The notes below the pieces were generated by a model, which was given only the letters and a program-made list of their open reading frames with translations, searched no databases and had not been told where the DNA came from. Of a DNA stretch of 64,000 nucleotides, positions 25,926 through 34,668 are shown piece by piece. The stretch comes from Pseudomonas sp. S09G 359 (GTDB lineage: Bacteria > Pseudomonadota > Gammaproteobacteria > Pseudomonadales > Pseudomonadaceae): assembly GCF_002843605.1 (NCBI RefSeq), contig NZ_CP025263.1:6623501-6687500 (forward strand). The letters run 5' to 3'. The first letter of the stretch is position 1. Each line of letters opens with the position of its first letter. Position numbers and translations under genes: made by a program.

Positions 25926-28790
25926 ATGAGTGTTCATCTATTGACTGACTCCCCGCAACAAGCGAAAGACTGCGGCGTCGTTGCGCCTGGGCGCAAGGGA
26001 AACCCGGACACCATCGAGCAATTGCTGGGCTCGGCGCGCAACTGGGCCCATACCACCGCGTGGGTGGTTTACCGCGCGGGTGAACAACTGCATTTGATCG
26101 GGCAAGGCGACCCACAGGCGCAATGGCCCACAAGCATCGCCAATGAGGCGTTCGAGGCCTTTTGCGCGGCCCGCCGCCTGCACCGCTGGCCAACCGGCAC
26201 CGGCGAAAGCGAGCTGGGATGGTTACTCGCCCCCATCGAGCAAGCGTCGCAACCGGCGCTCGCCGACCTGGCTTTGCAACTGGGCATTCAGCTACAGACC
26301 CACACCCTGGCCCGCGCGCAGATCACCCAGCGTGTGCTGTATGAAATCACCTACCTGGCCAGCTCAACTCGCGACCGCTCGGTGTTTCTGGTCGGGGTTC
26401 ACCAACTGCTGGCTAGCCTGATCGACGCCGAGAATTTCTACCTCGCGCTGTATGACCCCGGCAGCGGCAAGATCGACTACCCCTATTACGTCGACATTAT
26501 TGATGTCGATGCCCTGGAGTCCGAAAACTACGAATACCTGGATCACGCGCGCCTGTCGCTGACCGGGCAGGTGCTGACCTCTGGCCAACCGTTGCTGATC
26601 GATGCCGCCGGGATCCGCGCCGCCCAGGCCGAGGGGCGCTTCCACTGCGTGGGTGATTGCCCCGAGTTCTGGATGGGCGCCCCCTTGAAGAACGCCTCGG
26701 ATGACGTGTTCGGCATGCTGGCGATGCAGGTCTACGACGTGTCGCGTACCTACAGCGCCGAGGACCGCGCCTTGTTTCTGGTGGTGGCTCGCCATGTGGC
26801 CATGGCGCTGAACCGCATCCTGCACCGCGAAGACCTGGAAGAGACGGTGATACGTCGCACCCTGGAGCTTTCAGCACTCAACGATGCACTGCGCCAGGAA
26901 GTGGCCGACCGCGAACGCGCCGAACACCTGCAGAGTGCACTGTTCCAGATTGCCGAGCTGTCGAGCCAACCTGGGGACATGGCCGAGCTGTTTCAAACCT
27001 TGCACGGCATCGTCGGCGATTTGCTCTTCGCGCAAAACTTCTACATTGCCTTGTTCGACGACACGAGCCACGAAGTGACATTCCCCTACTACGTCGACGA
27101 GCGGCTGAAGGCTTGCCCGCAGGCCCGGCGTGGGCGGCGCGGCTTGACCGAGTACGTCATCCGCCAGCGCCGGCCGTGCCTGATCGACTCCGCCGAGGCC
27201 GAGCGCCTGGCGGTCGCAGGTGAAATCGAGCGCGCCCATGAGTCCGTGCGCTCCGACTCCTGGCTGGGCATTCCGTTGTTCGATGGCGACGTGGTGCGCG
27301 GCGTGCTGGCGGTGCAAAGCTACACCTCGGCGGTACGCTATACCCTGCGCGACCAGGAACTGCTGACGTTTGTATCGCGGCACATCGACACAGCCCTGTC
27401 GCGCCGCACAGCGGCCGAAGCGATCCACGCCGCCAACCTCAAGCTGGAAGCCCGGGTACAGAGCCGCACCCGCGAACTCGATGACGCCAATGCCAAGCTG
27501 CAACATGAAAACTCCCACGATGCGCTGACCGGGCTGCCCAATCGCACCTTCCTGCAACAACACCTCAACCAGGCCTGGTTGCATTTCGGCAGTGAGGGCG
27601 GGCACCTGGCCGTGATGTTTATCGACCTCGACCGCTTCAAGCTGGTCAATGACAGCCTCGGCCATCACTTTGGCGACCTGCTGCTGATCCAGGCCGCCCA
27701 CCGCTTGCGCAGCTGCCTGCGCGGCAGCGATATGCTCGCGCGTTTGGGCGGCGATGAGTTTTCGGTGCTGGCCCCCGGCGCGCCACTGGACGTGATGATC
27801 GAGATCGCCGAACGGATCCTGGTGGCGTTTGACCTGCCGTTTCTGATCAATGGCCATGAAGTGTTTTCGTCTTGCAGCATCGGCATTGTCAGCGCCGACA
27901 GCCAGTTCCACCACGAGCCGGCCGACTTGCTGCGCGATGCCGATGCGGCGATGTACCGGGTCAAGAGCGCCGGGCGCGACAGCTACGCGGTGTTCAACCA
28001 GGAAGTCCGCCATGAAGTCTCGGACCAGGTTGAGCGTGAAGGCGCACTGCGCAACGCGCTCAAGCGCAGCGACGAGCTGGTGCCGTATTTCCAGCCGATT
28101 GTCAGCGTCGAAAGCGGCGAACTACTGGCCCTGGAGGCGCTGATTCGCTGGCAACACCCCGACGGCCGGGTGGTTGCGCCAGGGGAATTTTTACCCGATG
28201 TCGAGGGTTTGCGCCTGATCGGCCGGCTCGACCTGTACATGCTCACCAGTATTGCCGTGATCCTCGCCGAGCCCGAACACGCCAATTGGCCGCCGGTGCA
28301 CGTCAACTGTTCCAGCTACAGCATGACGCGACCGGACTTCGCCAGCGATGTGCTCGCCCTGTTGGCGCGGCACCAGGTTGCGCCGTCGCGCATCTGCCTG
28401 GAATTGACCGAAGGCGCGCTGGTGGCCGAGCCGGCGATGGCCCGGCTGACCATGCAGCAATTGGCGGACAACGGCATGTCGGTGGTGCTCGATGACTTCG
28501 GTGCAGGGTTTTCATCCCTGAGTTATGTGCATCAATACCGCTTCAGCGGCTTGAAGATCGACAAGTCGTTCATCTTCGAGCTGACCACCAGCCCACGCAG
28601 CCGGGCCATCGTGCGGGCAATTGTGCGCATGGCTGAATCGCTGGACCTGAGTGTGGTAGCCGAAGGGGTCGAGGACGGCGCCACTCTGGCGCTGCTGCGC
28701 GAAATCGGCGCCGGGCAGGCCCAGGGCTATTATTTCGCCAAGCCCATGGGGTTGAAGGCGCTGTTGGCCAGCTCGCTGCTAACCGGTTAA
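25926..28790 (+). CDS. GAF-GAF-GGDEF-EAL cyclic-di-GMP protein
   Basis: 954 residues from the ATG at 25926 (GAGAG upstream). There are two similar GAF domains: NFYLALYD...YPYYVD near 170 and NFYIALFDD...FPYYVDE near 371. A short coiled coil follows, then GGDEF at 608-612 with an inhibitory RxxD (RGSD) five residues before it. The EAL domain begins at E737-L739 (LEALIRW) and keeps ELTE, DDFGAG, KIDKSF and EGVED. Both c-di-GMP synthesis and breakdown are therefore possible. No membrane helices, so it is cytoplasmic. It shares the intergenic region with pstS, suggesting a link to phosphate starvation. Confidence 0.93.
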   Translation: MSVHLLTDSPQQAKDCGVVAPGRKGNPDTIEQLLGSARNWAHTTAWVVYRAGEQLHLIGQGDPQAQWPTSIANEAFEAFCAARRLHRWPTGTGESELGWLLAPIEQASQPALADLALQLGIQLQTHTLARAQITQRVLYEITYLASSTRDRSVFLVGVHQLLASLIDAENFYLALYDPGSGKIDYPYYVDIIDVDALESENYEYLDHARLSLTGQVLTSGQPLLIDAAGIRAAQAEGRFHCVGDCPEFWMGAPLKNASDDVFGMLAMQVYDVSRTYSAEDRALFLVVARHVAMALNRILHREDLEETVIRRTLELSALNDALRQEVADRERAEHLQSALFQIAELSSQPGDMAELFQTLHGIVGDLLFAQNFYIALFDDTSHEVTFPYYVDERLKACPQARRGRRGLTEYVIRQRRPCLIDSAEAERLAVAGEIERAHESVRSDSWLGIPLFDGDVVRGVLAVQSYTSAVRYTLRDQELLTFVSRHIDTALSRRTAAEAIHAANLKLEARVQSRTRELDDANAKLQHENSHDALTGLPNRTFLQQHLNQAWLHFGSEGGHLAVMFIDLDRFKLVNDSLGHHFGDLLLIQAAHRLRSCLRGSDMLARLGGDEFSVLAPGAPLDVMIEIAERILVAFDLPFLINGHEVFSSCSIGIVSADSQFHHEPADLLRDADAAMYRVKSAGRDSYAVFNQEVRHEVSDQVEREGALRNALKRSDELVPYFQPIVSVESGELLALEALIRWQHPDGRVVAPGEFLPDVEGLRLIGRLDLYMLTSIAVILAEPEHANWPPVHVNCSSYSMTRPDFASDVLALLARHQVAPSRICLELTEGALVAEPAMARLTMQQLADNGMSVVLDDFGAGFSSLSYVHQYRFSGLKIDKSFIFELTTSPRSRAIVRAIVRMAESLDLSVVAEGVEDGATLALLREIGAGQAQGYYFAKPMGLKALLASSLLTG

Positions 28791-28845
28791 CGCCTGGTTT
28801 GCGTAACTGCCACCGGGTTCCCGGTGGCAGCCCGCGCGGTGCAGC

Positions 28846-30135
28846 CTAGCGCCCGCGCTTCCACAGATACCCACCCACCACCATGCCCATCACACACAGG
28901 ACGGCAACGTAGTAGGCCGGGCCCATCGGGCTTTCCTTCATCAGCAGCGACACCGCCAGCGGCGTCAGGCCGCCGAAGATGGCGTAGGCGACGTTGTAGG
29001 AGAACGACAAGCCACTGAAACGCACCACCGCCGGGAAGGCTTTGACCATCACGTACGGCACCACGCCGATAGTGCCGACAAACAGGCCGGTCAAGGCGTA
29101 CAGCGGGAACAGCCAGTCCGGGTGGGCGATCAGGCTGTGATACAGCGTCCAGGAGGTGGCCAGCAGCAGTGCACAACCGACGATCAGCACTCGCCCGGCA
29201 CCGAAACGGTCCGCCAGGGCGCCGGAGGCAATGCAGCCCAGGCTCAGGGTGACGATGGCCAGGCTGTTGGCTTGCAGCGCCACGGTAGCGCTGAAGTGGT
29301 AGACCGTCTGCAGCACGGTCGGGGTCATCAGGATGACCACGACGATACCGGCCGACAGCAGCCAGGTCAGCAGCATCGACAGCACGATGGCGCCACGGTG
29401 GTCGCGCAGTACGGCGCGCAATGGCAACTCGGCGGCCAGGGTCTTGCGCTGCTGCATCTCGGCGAAGATCGGCGTTTCATGCAGCCAGCGGCGCAGGTAC
29501 ACCGACAACAGGCCGAACACACCGCCGAGCAGGAACGGGATCCGCCAGGCGTAATCCGACACCTGCTCCGGGCTATAAATAGTGTTGATCGCGGTGGCCA
29601 CCAGCGAACCGAGCAAAATGCCGGCGGTAAGGCCGCTGGTCAGGGTGCCGCAGGCGTAGCCGATATGGCGCGGTGGCACGTGCTCGGAGACGAACACCCA
29701 GGCGCCCGGTACTTCGCCGCCAATCGCCGCGCCCTGGATGACGCGCATCAGCAGCAACAGCAGCGGTGCCCACAGGCCGATCTGCGCGTAGGTCGGCAGC
29801 AGGCCCATGATCAGGGTCGGCACGGCCATCATGAAGATGCTCAGGGTGAACATTTTCTTGCGGCCCAGCAGGTCACCGAAGTGCGCCATGATGATGCCGC
29901 CCAGCGGGCGCGCCAGGTAACCGGCGGCGAAGATGCCGAAGGTCTGCATCATGCGCAGCCATTCGGGCATATCGACGGGGAAGAAGAGTTTTCCGACCAC
30001 GGTGGCGAAAAACACGAAAATAATGAAATCATAAAATTCCAGCGCCCCGCCCAAGGCAGACAGCGACAGGGTTTTGTAGTCGTTGCGGGTCAGCGGGCGC
30101 GAAGGTTGCGCACTGCTTGCGGGCACGGAGGACAT
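28846..30135 (-). CDS. MFS transporter, metabolite:H+ symporter family
   Basis: 429 residues starting at MSSVPASS, with about twelve membrane helices. It has the family signature GDLLGRKKMFTLSIFMM after helix 2 and LPTYAQIGLWAPLLLLLMRV, RVIQGAAIGGEVPGAWVF near helix 4 and 5, typical for the MHS branch (ProP, KgtP, citrate and dicarboxylate carriers). The substrate cannot be told from the sequence. A longer frame upstream of 30135 is unlikely to be translated. Confidence 0.88.
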   Translation of the reverse strand: MSSVPASSAQPSRPLTRNDYKTLSLSALGGALEFYDFIIFVFFATVVGKLFFPVDMPEWLRMMQTFGIFAAGYLARPLGGIIMAHFGDLLGRKKMFTLSIFMMAVPTLIMGLLPTYAQIGLWAPLLLLLMRVIQGAAIGGEVPGAWVFVSEHVPPRHIGYACGTLTSGLTAGILLGSLVATAINTIYSPEQVSDYAWRIPFLLGGVFGLLSVYLRRWLHETPIFAEMQQRKTLAAELPLRAVLRDHRGAIVLSMLLTWLLSAGIVVVILMTPTVLQTVYHFSATVALQANSLAIVTLSLGCIASGALADRFGAGRVLIVGCALLLATSWTLYHSLIAHPDWLFPLYALTGLFVGTIGVVPYVMVKAFPAVVRFSGLSFSYNVAYAIFGGLTPLAVSLLMKESPMGPAYYVAVLCVMGMVVGGYLWKRGR

Positions 30136-30375
30136 GGTAAGGCTTCTCTTATTAGTCAGGACGGCAGATCTGAGGCACTGGCTGAGCCAGGACGGGTTCG
30201 GCAAGATAGCAAATCGCTTGGAAAAGCACATCAGAAGCACAGTTGCCGGAAAAAGCCGCCATACAGCCGCGAATTGCCGACCAAATCAACTACAGACGGT
30301 CGTCGCGGCGCGAGGGTGTCGATATACTCGGCCCACGCACGCGCCAGACCCGCAGTCTTGAGAGGCATTCACGGC

Positions 30376-30780
30376 ATGATCGAACTCGAACAAGAAGACC
30401 CTATCCCGCAAGGCGATCTCGCCCTGCAAATTACCGCGCTACCGCGTGAAACCAACGGTTTCGGCGATATCTTCGGCGGCTGGCTGGTCGCGCAGATGGA
30501 CCTGGCGGGCACCGCCATGGCCAGCAAGGTCGCCGGCGGCCGTGTGGCTACCGTGGCCATTGATCGCATGGCGTTCCTGGTACCGGTGGCGGTGGGCGCG
30601 CAGCTCTCCTTCTATACCCAGGCCCTGGAAATCGGCCGCAGCTCGATCCAGATGATGGTCGAAGTGTGGAGCGATGACCCGCTGTCCAGCGAATGGCGCA
30701 AGGTCACCGAGGCGGTGTTTGTATTCGTCGCCATCGATGGCAGCGGCCGTACGCGTTCGGTGCCGTCGCGCGCGCGTTAA
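30376..30780 (+). CDS. yciA: YciA-type acyl-CoA thioesterase
   Basis: 134 residues, a hotdog fold. The family motif NGFGDIFGGWLVAQMDLAG (residues 27-45) includes catalytic D31. A second typical stretch, RMAFLVPVAVGAQLSFY, follows. It hydrolyses acyl-CoA esters in the cytoplasm. It is divergent from the MFS gene and 57 bp before the mutarotase gene, possibly in one transcript. Confidence 0.88.
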   Translation: MIELEQEDPIPQGDLALQITALPRETNGFGDIFGGWLVAQMDLAGTAMASKVAGGRVATVAIDRMAFLVPVAVGAQLSFYTQALEIGRSSIQMMVEVWSDDPLSSEWRKVTEAVFVFVAIDGSGRTRSVPSRAR

Positions 30781-30837
30781 ACCTCGCCGGGTTTTGACGG
30801 TCAATTGCCCCATTGCCTGCCACGAAGAGTGCTTTGT

Positions 30838-31737
30838 ATGCCTACGCCCCACGTTGAAAGCGTGAAAATCGACGAGCTGGATTGCTGGCGCATCCGCCAC
30901 AACGGCGCCGAGCTGCTGGTAGCCCAACAGGGCGCGCATATTTTCAGCTACAGGCGCGAAGGCGAGCAGCCGTTGATCTGGCCGAACCCCGAGGCGGTGT
31001 TCAAGCAGGGCAAAGGCATCCGCACCGGTGTTCCCGTGTGCTGGCCATGGTTTGGTGTGTTTGATCGCAACCCGCAAAGCGTAAAAGCCATGCGCCAGAG
31101 CGAGCAGCCGGCCGGCGCCCACGGGTTTGCGCGCACCGCGATCTGGAAAATGGATGAGGTGACTGCCGTTGCCGATGCCTTGCAGTTGGACTTCTCACTG
31201 CCAGTGCCTGCCGGTGGTTTCCCCGGCTGGCCCCATCAGGTCGACCTCAAGCTGAGCCTGCTGCTGGACGACCAACTGCATATCCGCCTGACCAGCCATA
31301 ACCATGGGCCCGATACGGTGACCCTCAGCCAGGCGCTGCACACCTACTTCGCCGTAAGCGATGTGCGCAATGTGCAGGTCGACGGTCTGGATGGTGCGGC
31401 CTATATCGACACCGCCGATGGCTGGGCCGAGAAGGCACAATCGGGCCTGCTGCACTTCACCGCCGAGACCGACCGTATCTACCTCGACACGCCGGCCCAG
31501 CTGAATATTGTCGATAAAGCCTGGCAGCGGCGCATCCAGCTCAGCGCCGAAGGCTCAAAATCCACGGTGATCTGGAACCCCTGGACCGAACGCGCCAAAG
31601 CCTTCGACGACATGGCCGACGATGGCTGGCAGGGCATGCTGTGCATCGAGACGGCGAATGTGCTGGATGATGTGGTTGAGCTGGCGCCAGGCGAAAGCCA
31701 CACCTTAGGCGTGAGCATCACCGGTATCGCCCTGTAA
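30838..31737 (+). CDS. D-hexose-6-phosphate mutarotase (YeaD-like)
   Basis: 299 residues from MPTPHVES. Aldose-1-epimerase fold with the YeaD pattern: LVAQQGAHIFSY, GKGIRTGVPVCWPWFG, HGFARTAIW and catalytic His/Glu candidates in QALHTYFAV and the C-terminal MLCIETANV. It interconverts the anomers of glucose-6-phosphate and related sugars. The stop codon TAA is built into the following REP palindrome (31736-31767). Confidence 0.92.
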   Translation: MPTPHVESVKIDELDCWRIRHNGAELLVAQQGAHIFSYRREGEQPLIWPNPEAVFKQGKGIRTGVPVCWPWFGVFDRNPQSVKAMRQSEQPAGAHGFARTAIWKMDEVTAVADALQLDFSLPVPAGGFPGWPHQVDLKLSLLLDDQLHIRLTSHNHGPDTVTLSQALHTYFAVSDVRNVQVDGLDGAAYIDTADGWAEKAQSGLLHFTAETDRIYLDTPAQLNIVDKAWQRRIQLSAEGSKSTVIWNPWTERAKAFDDMADDGWQGMLCIETANVLDDVVELAPGESHTLGVSITGIAL

Positions 31738-31767
31738 TGTGGGAGGGGGCTTGCCTCCTCCCACATT
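31736..31767. repeat. Single palindromic REP, likely terminator
   Basis: Near-perfect hairpin AATGTGGGAGG ... CCTCCCACATT that begins within the mutarotase stop codon and separates it from the convergent DUF3299 gene. Unlike the other REPs here, its inner core is GGGCTTGCC. Confidence 0.85.
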
Positions 31768-31783
31768 GATTCTGTGTTGTGGT

Positions 31784-32320
31784 TTAGAGATCCGACTCCT
31801 TCACCACCCGCACCTTCCCGGCGTCCAATGCATAGGCGGCATCCGCCAGGTCGTTATTGACCTTCTCCACCTTCAACGTGCCCGTAACCCACAGCGGCGT
31901 GTAGATATCATCCAGCTTCAAGCCCTTCGGATACCGCACCAACACCAGCTGGTTAGGCGGCGGTGGCGGCACGTGGATGCACGCGCCCGGGTACGGCACC
32001 AGGAAAAACAGCGTGCTGCGGCCCTTGGCGTCGGTTTCCAACGGCACCGGATAACCACCGATGCGGATGTTCTTGCCGTTCATGGCGGCCACGGTCTTGG
32101 TCGAATACATCACCGCCGGCAAGCCTTTGCTCTGCTTCAGGCCACCTTTATCGGTAAAGGTGCCTTGGGCCTCGGGGGAGTTGTGGTCAATTTCGGGCAT
32201 AGCCTCGAGGGCTTTCTGATCCGACAGCGGCATCAGGTCCAGCCAGTCGGTTTCCGGCAGTTCGCCGGCGTGGGCCAGGCCTGAGCCGAGCAAAAGAAGA
32301 GTCAAAAGAACACGGCGCAT
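31784..32320 (-). CDS. Secreted DUF3299 protein
   Basis: 178 residues with a signal peptide (MRRVLLTLLLLGSGLAHA). The mature part includes WLDLMPLSDQKAL, RIGGYPVPLE, FFLVPYPGACIHVPPPPPNQ and a C-terminal VTGTLKVEK. This is the DUF3299 pattern, predicted periplasmic and OB-like; its function is unknown to me. The single conserved Cys in GACIHVPPPPPNQ may bind a metal. A strong start at 32320; the frame extends upstream without support. Confidence 0.82.
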   Translation of the reverse strand: MRRVLLTLLLLGSGLAHAGELPETDWLDLMPLSDQKALEAMPEIDHNSPEAQGTFTDKGGLKQSKGLPAVMYSTKTVAAMNGKNIRIGGYPVPLETDAKGRSTLFFLVPYPGACIHVPPPPPNQLVLVRYPKGLKLDDIYTPLWVTGTLKVEKVNNDLADAAYALDAGKVRVVKESDL

Positions 32321-32398
32321 GAAGGGGCTCGACAAGGTTAACAGTGTCGGCATTCTAGCCCCCTGCGCCTGCGTAGCGCAGAGGGCTATGTCGCTAAA

Positions 32399-32644
32399 TT
32401 ACTTTTTGCGCAGCAGGCCGTAGATCACCAGCAACACGATGGCGCCGATCAGCGCGCCGATAAAGCCCGCGCCTTGACCCGCCTGGTAGATGCCCAGGGC
32501 CTGACCACCATAGGTGGCGACCAAGGAACCTGCGATACCCAGCAGGATGGTCATGATCCAGCCCATGCTGTCGTCGCCGGGCTTGAGGAAACGCGCCAGC
32601 AGGCCGACGATCAGGCCGATAAAGATGGTTCCGATGATACCCAT
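32399..32644 (-). CDS. GlsB/YeaQ/YmgE family small membrane protein
   Basis: 81 residues with three hydrophobic segments and glycine-rich motifs (GLIVGLLARFLKPG, GIAGSLVATYGGQALG, GFIGALIGAIVLL). This is the transglycosylase-associated or stress-response family (Pfam Transgly_assoc) of the inner membrane. Role unknown; it is often induced under stress. It is an independent gene upstream of purK's end. Confidence 0.9.
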   Translation of the reverse strand: MGIIGTIFIGLIVGLLARFLKPGDDSMGWIMTILLGIAGSLVATYGGQALGIYQAGQGAGFIGALIGAIVLLVIYGLLRKK

Positions 32645-32748
32645 GGCATTTCCCTCTAATGAAGTGAGCTATGCCAAAGCCTAGACAGGCTTTGGCATCC
32701 TGCAATCAGAGAGACGAGGGCTACCAATGGTTCCCGTCGGACTTGGCC

Positions 32749-33834
32749 TTATTGCTCGGCGATCAGCGCTTCAACCTTGAGGATCTGCGCCTCAAGCGTC
32801 GCACGGTCCTTGCAACGCAGGTTGGCGTGGCCGACCTTGCGCCCGGCCTTGAAGGCCTTGCCGTAGTGATGCAGGTGGCAGTCATCAATCGCAATCACCT
32901 GCTCCACAGGCGGTACCACACCGATGAAGTTGAGCATGGCGCTTTCGCCCACCTTGGCGGTGGACCCCAGCGGCAGGCCCGCAACCGCGCGCAGGTGGTT
33001 TTCGAACTGGCTGCACTCGGCGCCTTCGGTGGTCCAGTGCCCAGAGTTGTGCACGCGCGGGGCGATTTCGTTGGCCTTGAGGCCACCGTCGACTTCAAAG
33101 AACTCGAACGCCATCACGCCGACATAATCCAGCTGCTTGAGCACCCGGCTGGAATAGTCTTCGGCCAGGGCCTGCAACGGGTGGTCGGTGCTGGCCACGG
33201 ACAGCTTGAGGATGCCGCTGTCGTGGGTGTTGTGCACCAACGGGTAGAAGCGCGTTTCGCCATCGCGGGCGCGCACGGCGATCAGCGAGACTTCACCAGT
33301 GAACGGCACGAAGCCTTCCAGCAGGCAGGCAACGCTGCCCAGCTCGGCGAAGGTGCCAACCACATCGGCGGCAGTGCGCAGGACTTTCTGGCCCTTGCCG
33401 TCGTAACCCAGGGTGCGGGTCTTGAGCACGGCGGGCAGGCCGATGCTGGCGACGGCGGCGTCCAGGTCTGCCTGGGACTGGATATCGGCGAAGGCCGGGG
33501 TCGGAATGCCCAGGTCCTTGAACATGCTCTTCTCGAACCAGCGGTCACGGGCGATGCGCAGGGCTTCGGCGCTCGGGTACACCGGCACGAACTGCGAGAG
33601 GAACGCCACGGTTTCAGCCGGGACGCTTTCGAACTCGAAGGTCACCAGGTCGACTTCGTCGGCCAGTTGGCGCAGGTGGTCCGGGTCGCTGTAGTCCGCG
33701 CGCAGGTGTTCACCCAGGGCGGCCGCGCAGGCGTCGGGCGCCGGGTCCAGGAAAGCGAAGTTCATCCCCAGCGGAGTGCCCGCCAGGGCCAGCATGCGGC
33801 CGAGTTGGCCGCCACCGATTACACCGATTTTCAT
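32749..33834 (-). CDS. purK: N5-carboxyaminoimidazole ribonucleotide synthase
   Basis: 361 residues from MKIGVIGGGQLGRMLALAG. ATP-grasp enzyme that carboxylates AIR to N5-CAIR using ATP and bicarbonate, in purine synthesis. Recognisable blocks: LKTRTLGYDGKGQ (ATP-binding) and the catalytic EIAPRVHNSGHWT. It lies 11 bp after purE, so the two are co-transcribed. Confidence 0.97.
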   Translation of the reverse strand: MKIGVIGGGQLGRMLALAGTPLGMNFAFLDPAPDACAAALGEHLRADYSDPDHLRQLADEVDLVTFEFESVPAETVAFLSQFVPVYPSAEALRIARDRWFEKSMFKDLGIPTPAFADIQSQADLDAAVASIGLPAVLKTRTLGYDGKGQKVLRTAADVVGTFAELGSVACLLEGFVPFTGEVSLIAVRARDGETRFYPLVHNTHDSGILKLSVASTDHPLQALAEDYSSRVLKQLDYVGVMAFEFFEVDGGLKANEIAPRVHNSGHWTTEGAECSQFENHLRAVAGLPLGSTAKVGESAMLNFIGVVPPVEQVIAIDDCHLHHYGKAFKAGRKVGHANLRCKDRATLEAQILKVEALIAEQ

Positions 33835-33845
33835 CGTCAACAACC

Positions 33846-34337
33846 TCAGGCGATGCGTGGGTCTGGATTGTCCAGCACGCTGTCTGTCTGCTCAGCACGG
33901 AATTTTTTCAGCACCGCGTGGAACTGCGGGTGCTTGGCGCCCAGGATGCTGGCGGACAGCAAGGCGGCGTTGATCGCACCGGCCTTGCCGATCGCCAGGG
34001 TGGCCACCGGGATACCGGCCGGCATCTGCACGATGGACAGCAGCGAATCCACGCCCGAGAGCATGGCCGACTGCACCGGCACGCCCAGCACGGGCAGGTG
34101 CGTCTTGGCCGCACACATGCCTGGCAGGTGCGCCGCGCCGCCGGCACCGGCGATGATCACCTCGATGCCACGGGATTCTGCTTCATCGGCATACTGGAAC
34201 AGCAGATCCGGGGTGCGGTGGGCAGAGACCACCTTCACTTCATACGGAATGCCGAGTTTTTCCAGCATATCGGCGGTGTGGCTAAGGGTGGACCAATCGG
34301 ACTTGGAGCCCATGATCACGCCAACCAATGCACTCAT
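33846..34337 (-). CDS. purE: N5-carboxyaminoimidazole ribonucleotide mutase
   Basis: 163 residues. Starts [15 protein letters not shown], the PurE class I signature with the catalytic Ser. It then has VSAHRTPD and [11 protein letters not shown]. It converts N5-CAIR to CAIR, in the cytoplasm, with PurK as partner. Preceded by a GAGAAGAGG ribosome binding site and by a leader with a terminator-like hairpin (34371-34461). Confidence 0.97.
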   Translation of the reverse strand: MSALVGVIMGSKSDWSTLSHTADMLEKLGIPYEVKVVSAHRTPDLLFQYADEAESRGIEVIIAGAGGAAHLPGMCAAKTHLPVLGVPVQSAMLSGVDSLLSIVQMPAGIPVATLAIGKAGAINAALLSASILGAKHPQFHAVLKKFRAEQTDSVLDNPDPRIA

Positions 34338-34370
34338 CGTCGTGCCTCTTCTCTCTGGGCGCCCGCAGGC

Positions 34371-34461
34371 GCGTCAAAAAACAACAAGCCACGCGGGAAA
34401 TCCGGCGTGGCTTGGTGTACGAATTAAGGCCGGTTGGACCGGCCGAAGGCCGCGCAGTATA
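34371..34461 (-). promoter_or_regulatory. purE leader with promoter and terminator-like hairpin
   Basis: On the minus strand: a -10 TATACT (34461-34456), then GGCCTTCGGCCGGTCCAACC-type alternating inverted repeats (34457-34429), then a hairpin with AAGCCACG / CGTGGCTT arms (34412-34387) and TTGTTTTTTGA. The hairpin lies about 50 bp before purE and after the promoter, so it could attenuate purEK. It does not match the ZTP riboswitch pattern I know. Confidence 0.5.
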
Positions 34462-34563
34462 CCGTAATAATCCAGATAAACAGCCCCTCGGATGACCATC
34501 TGTCCAGTGGCGCAAAGTGGCGGTTTTATTGACTTAAGAGTCAGCCAAATCACCACAAAACCC

Positions 34564-34651
34564 TGTGGGAGGGGGCTTGCCCCCGATAGCGATGTGTCAG
34601 GCACTTATCTGTCACTGATACACCGCTATCGGGGGAAAGCCCCCTCCCACA
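34564..34651. repeat. REPIN upstream of the purE leader
   Basis: Left arm GTGGGAGGGGGCTTGCCCCC, right arm GGGGGAAAGCCCCCTCCCAC. The inner segments (GATAGCGATGTGTCAG... and CACCGCTATC) are also inverted repeats. With the leader it fills the 331-bp gap between purE and the LysR gene; I see no gene there. Confidence 0.88.
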
Positions 34652-34668
34652 TTTGCCCGGTGTCAGGT

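Noticed and set aside
34371..34461. ZTP (pfl) riboswitch before purE
   Set aside because: The leader has a hairpin and T-tract but not the conserved ZTP-binding blocks I know for this class.
32671..34467. A 598-residue open frame opposite purK and purE
   Set aside because: Antisense shadow of two certain genes; no start signal and no recognisable domain.
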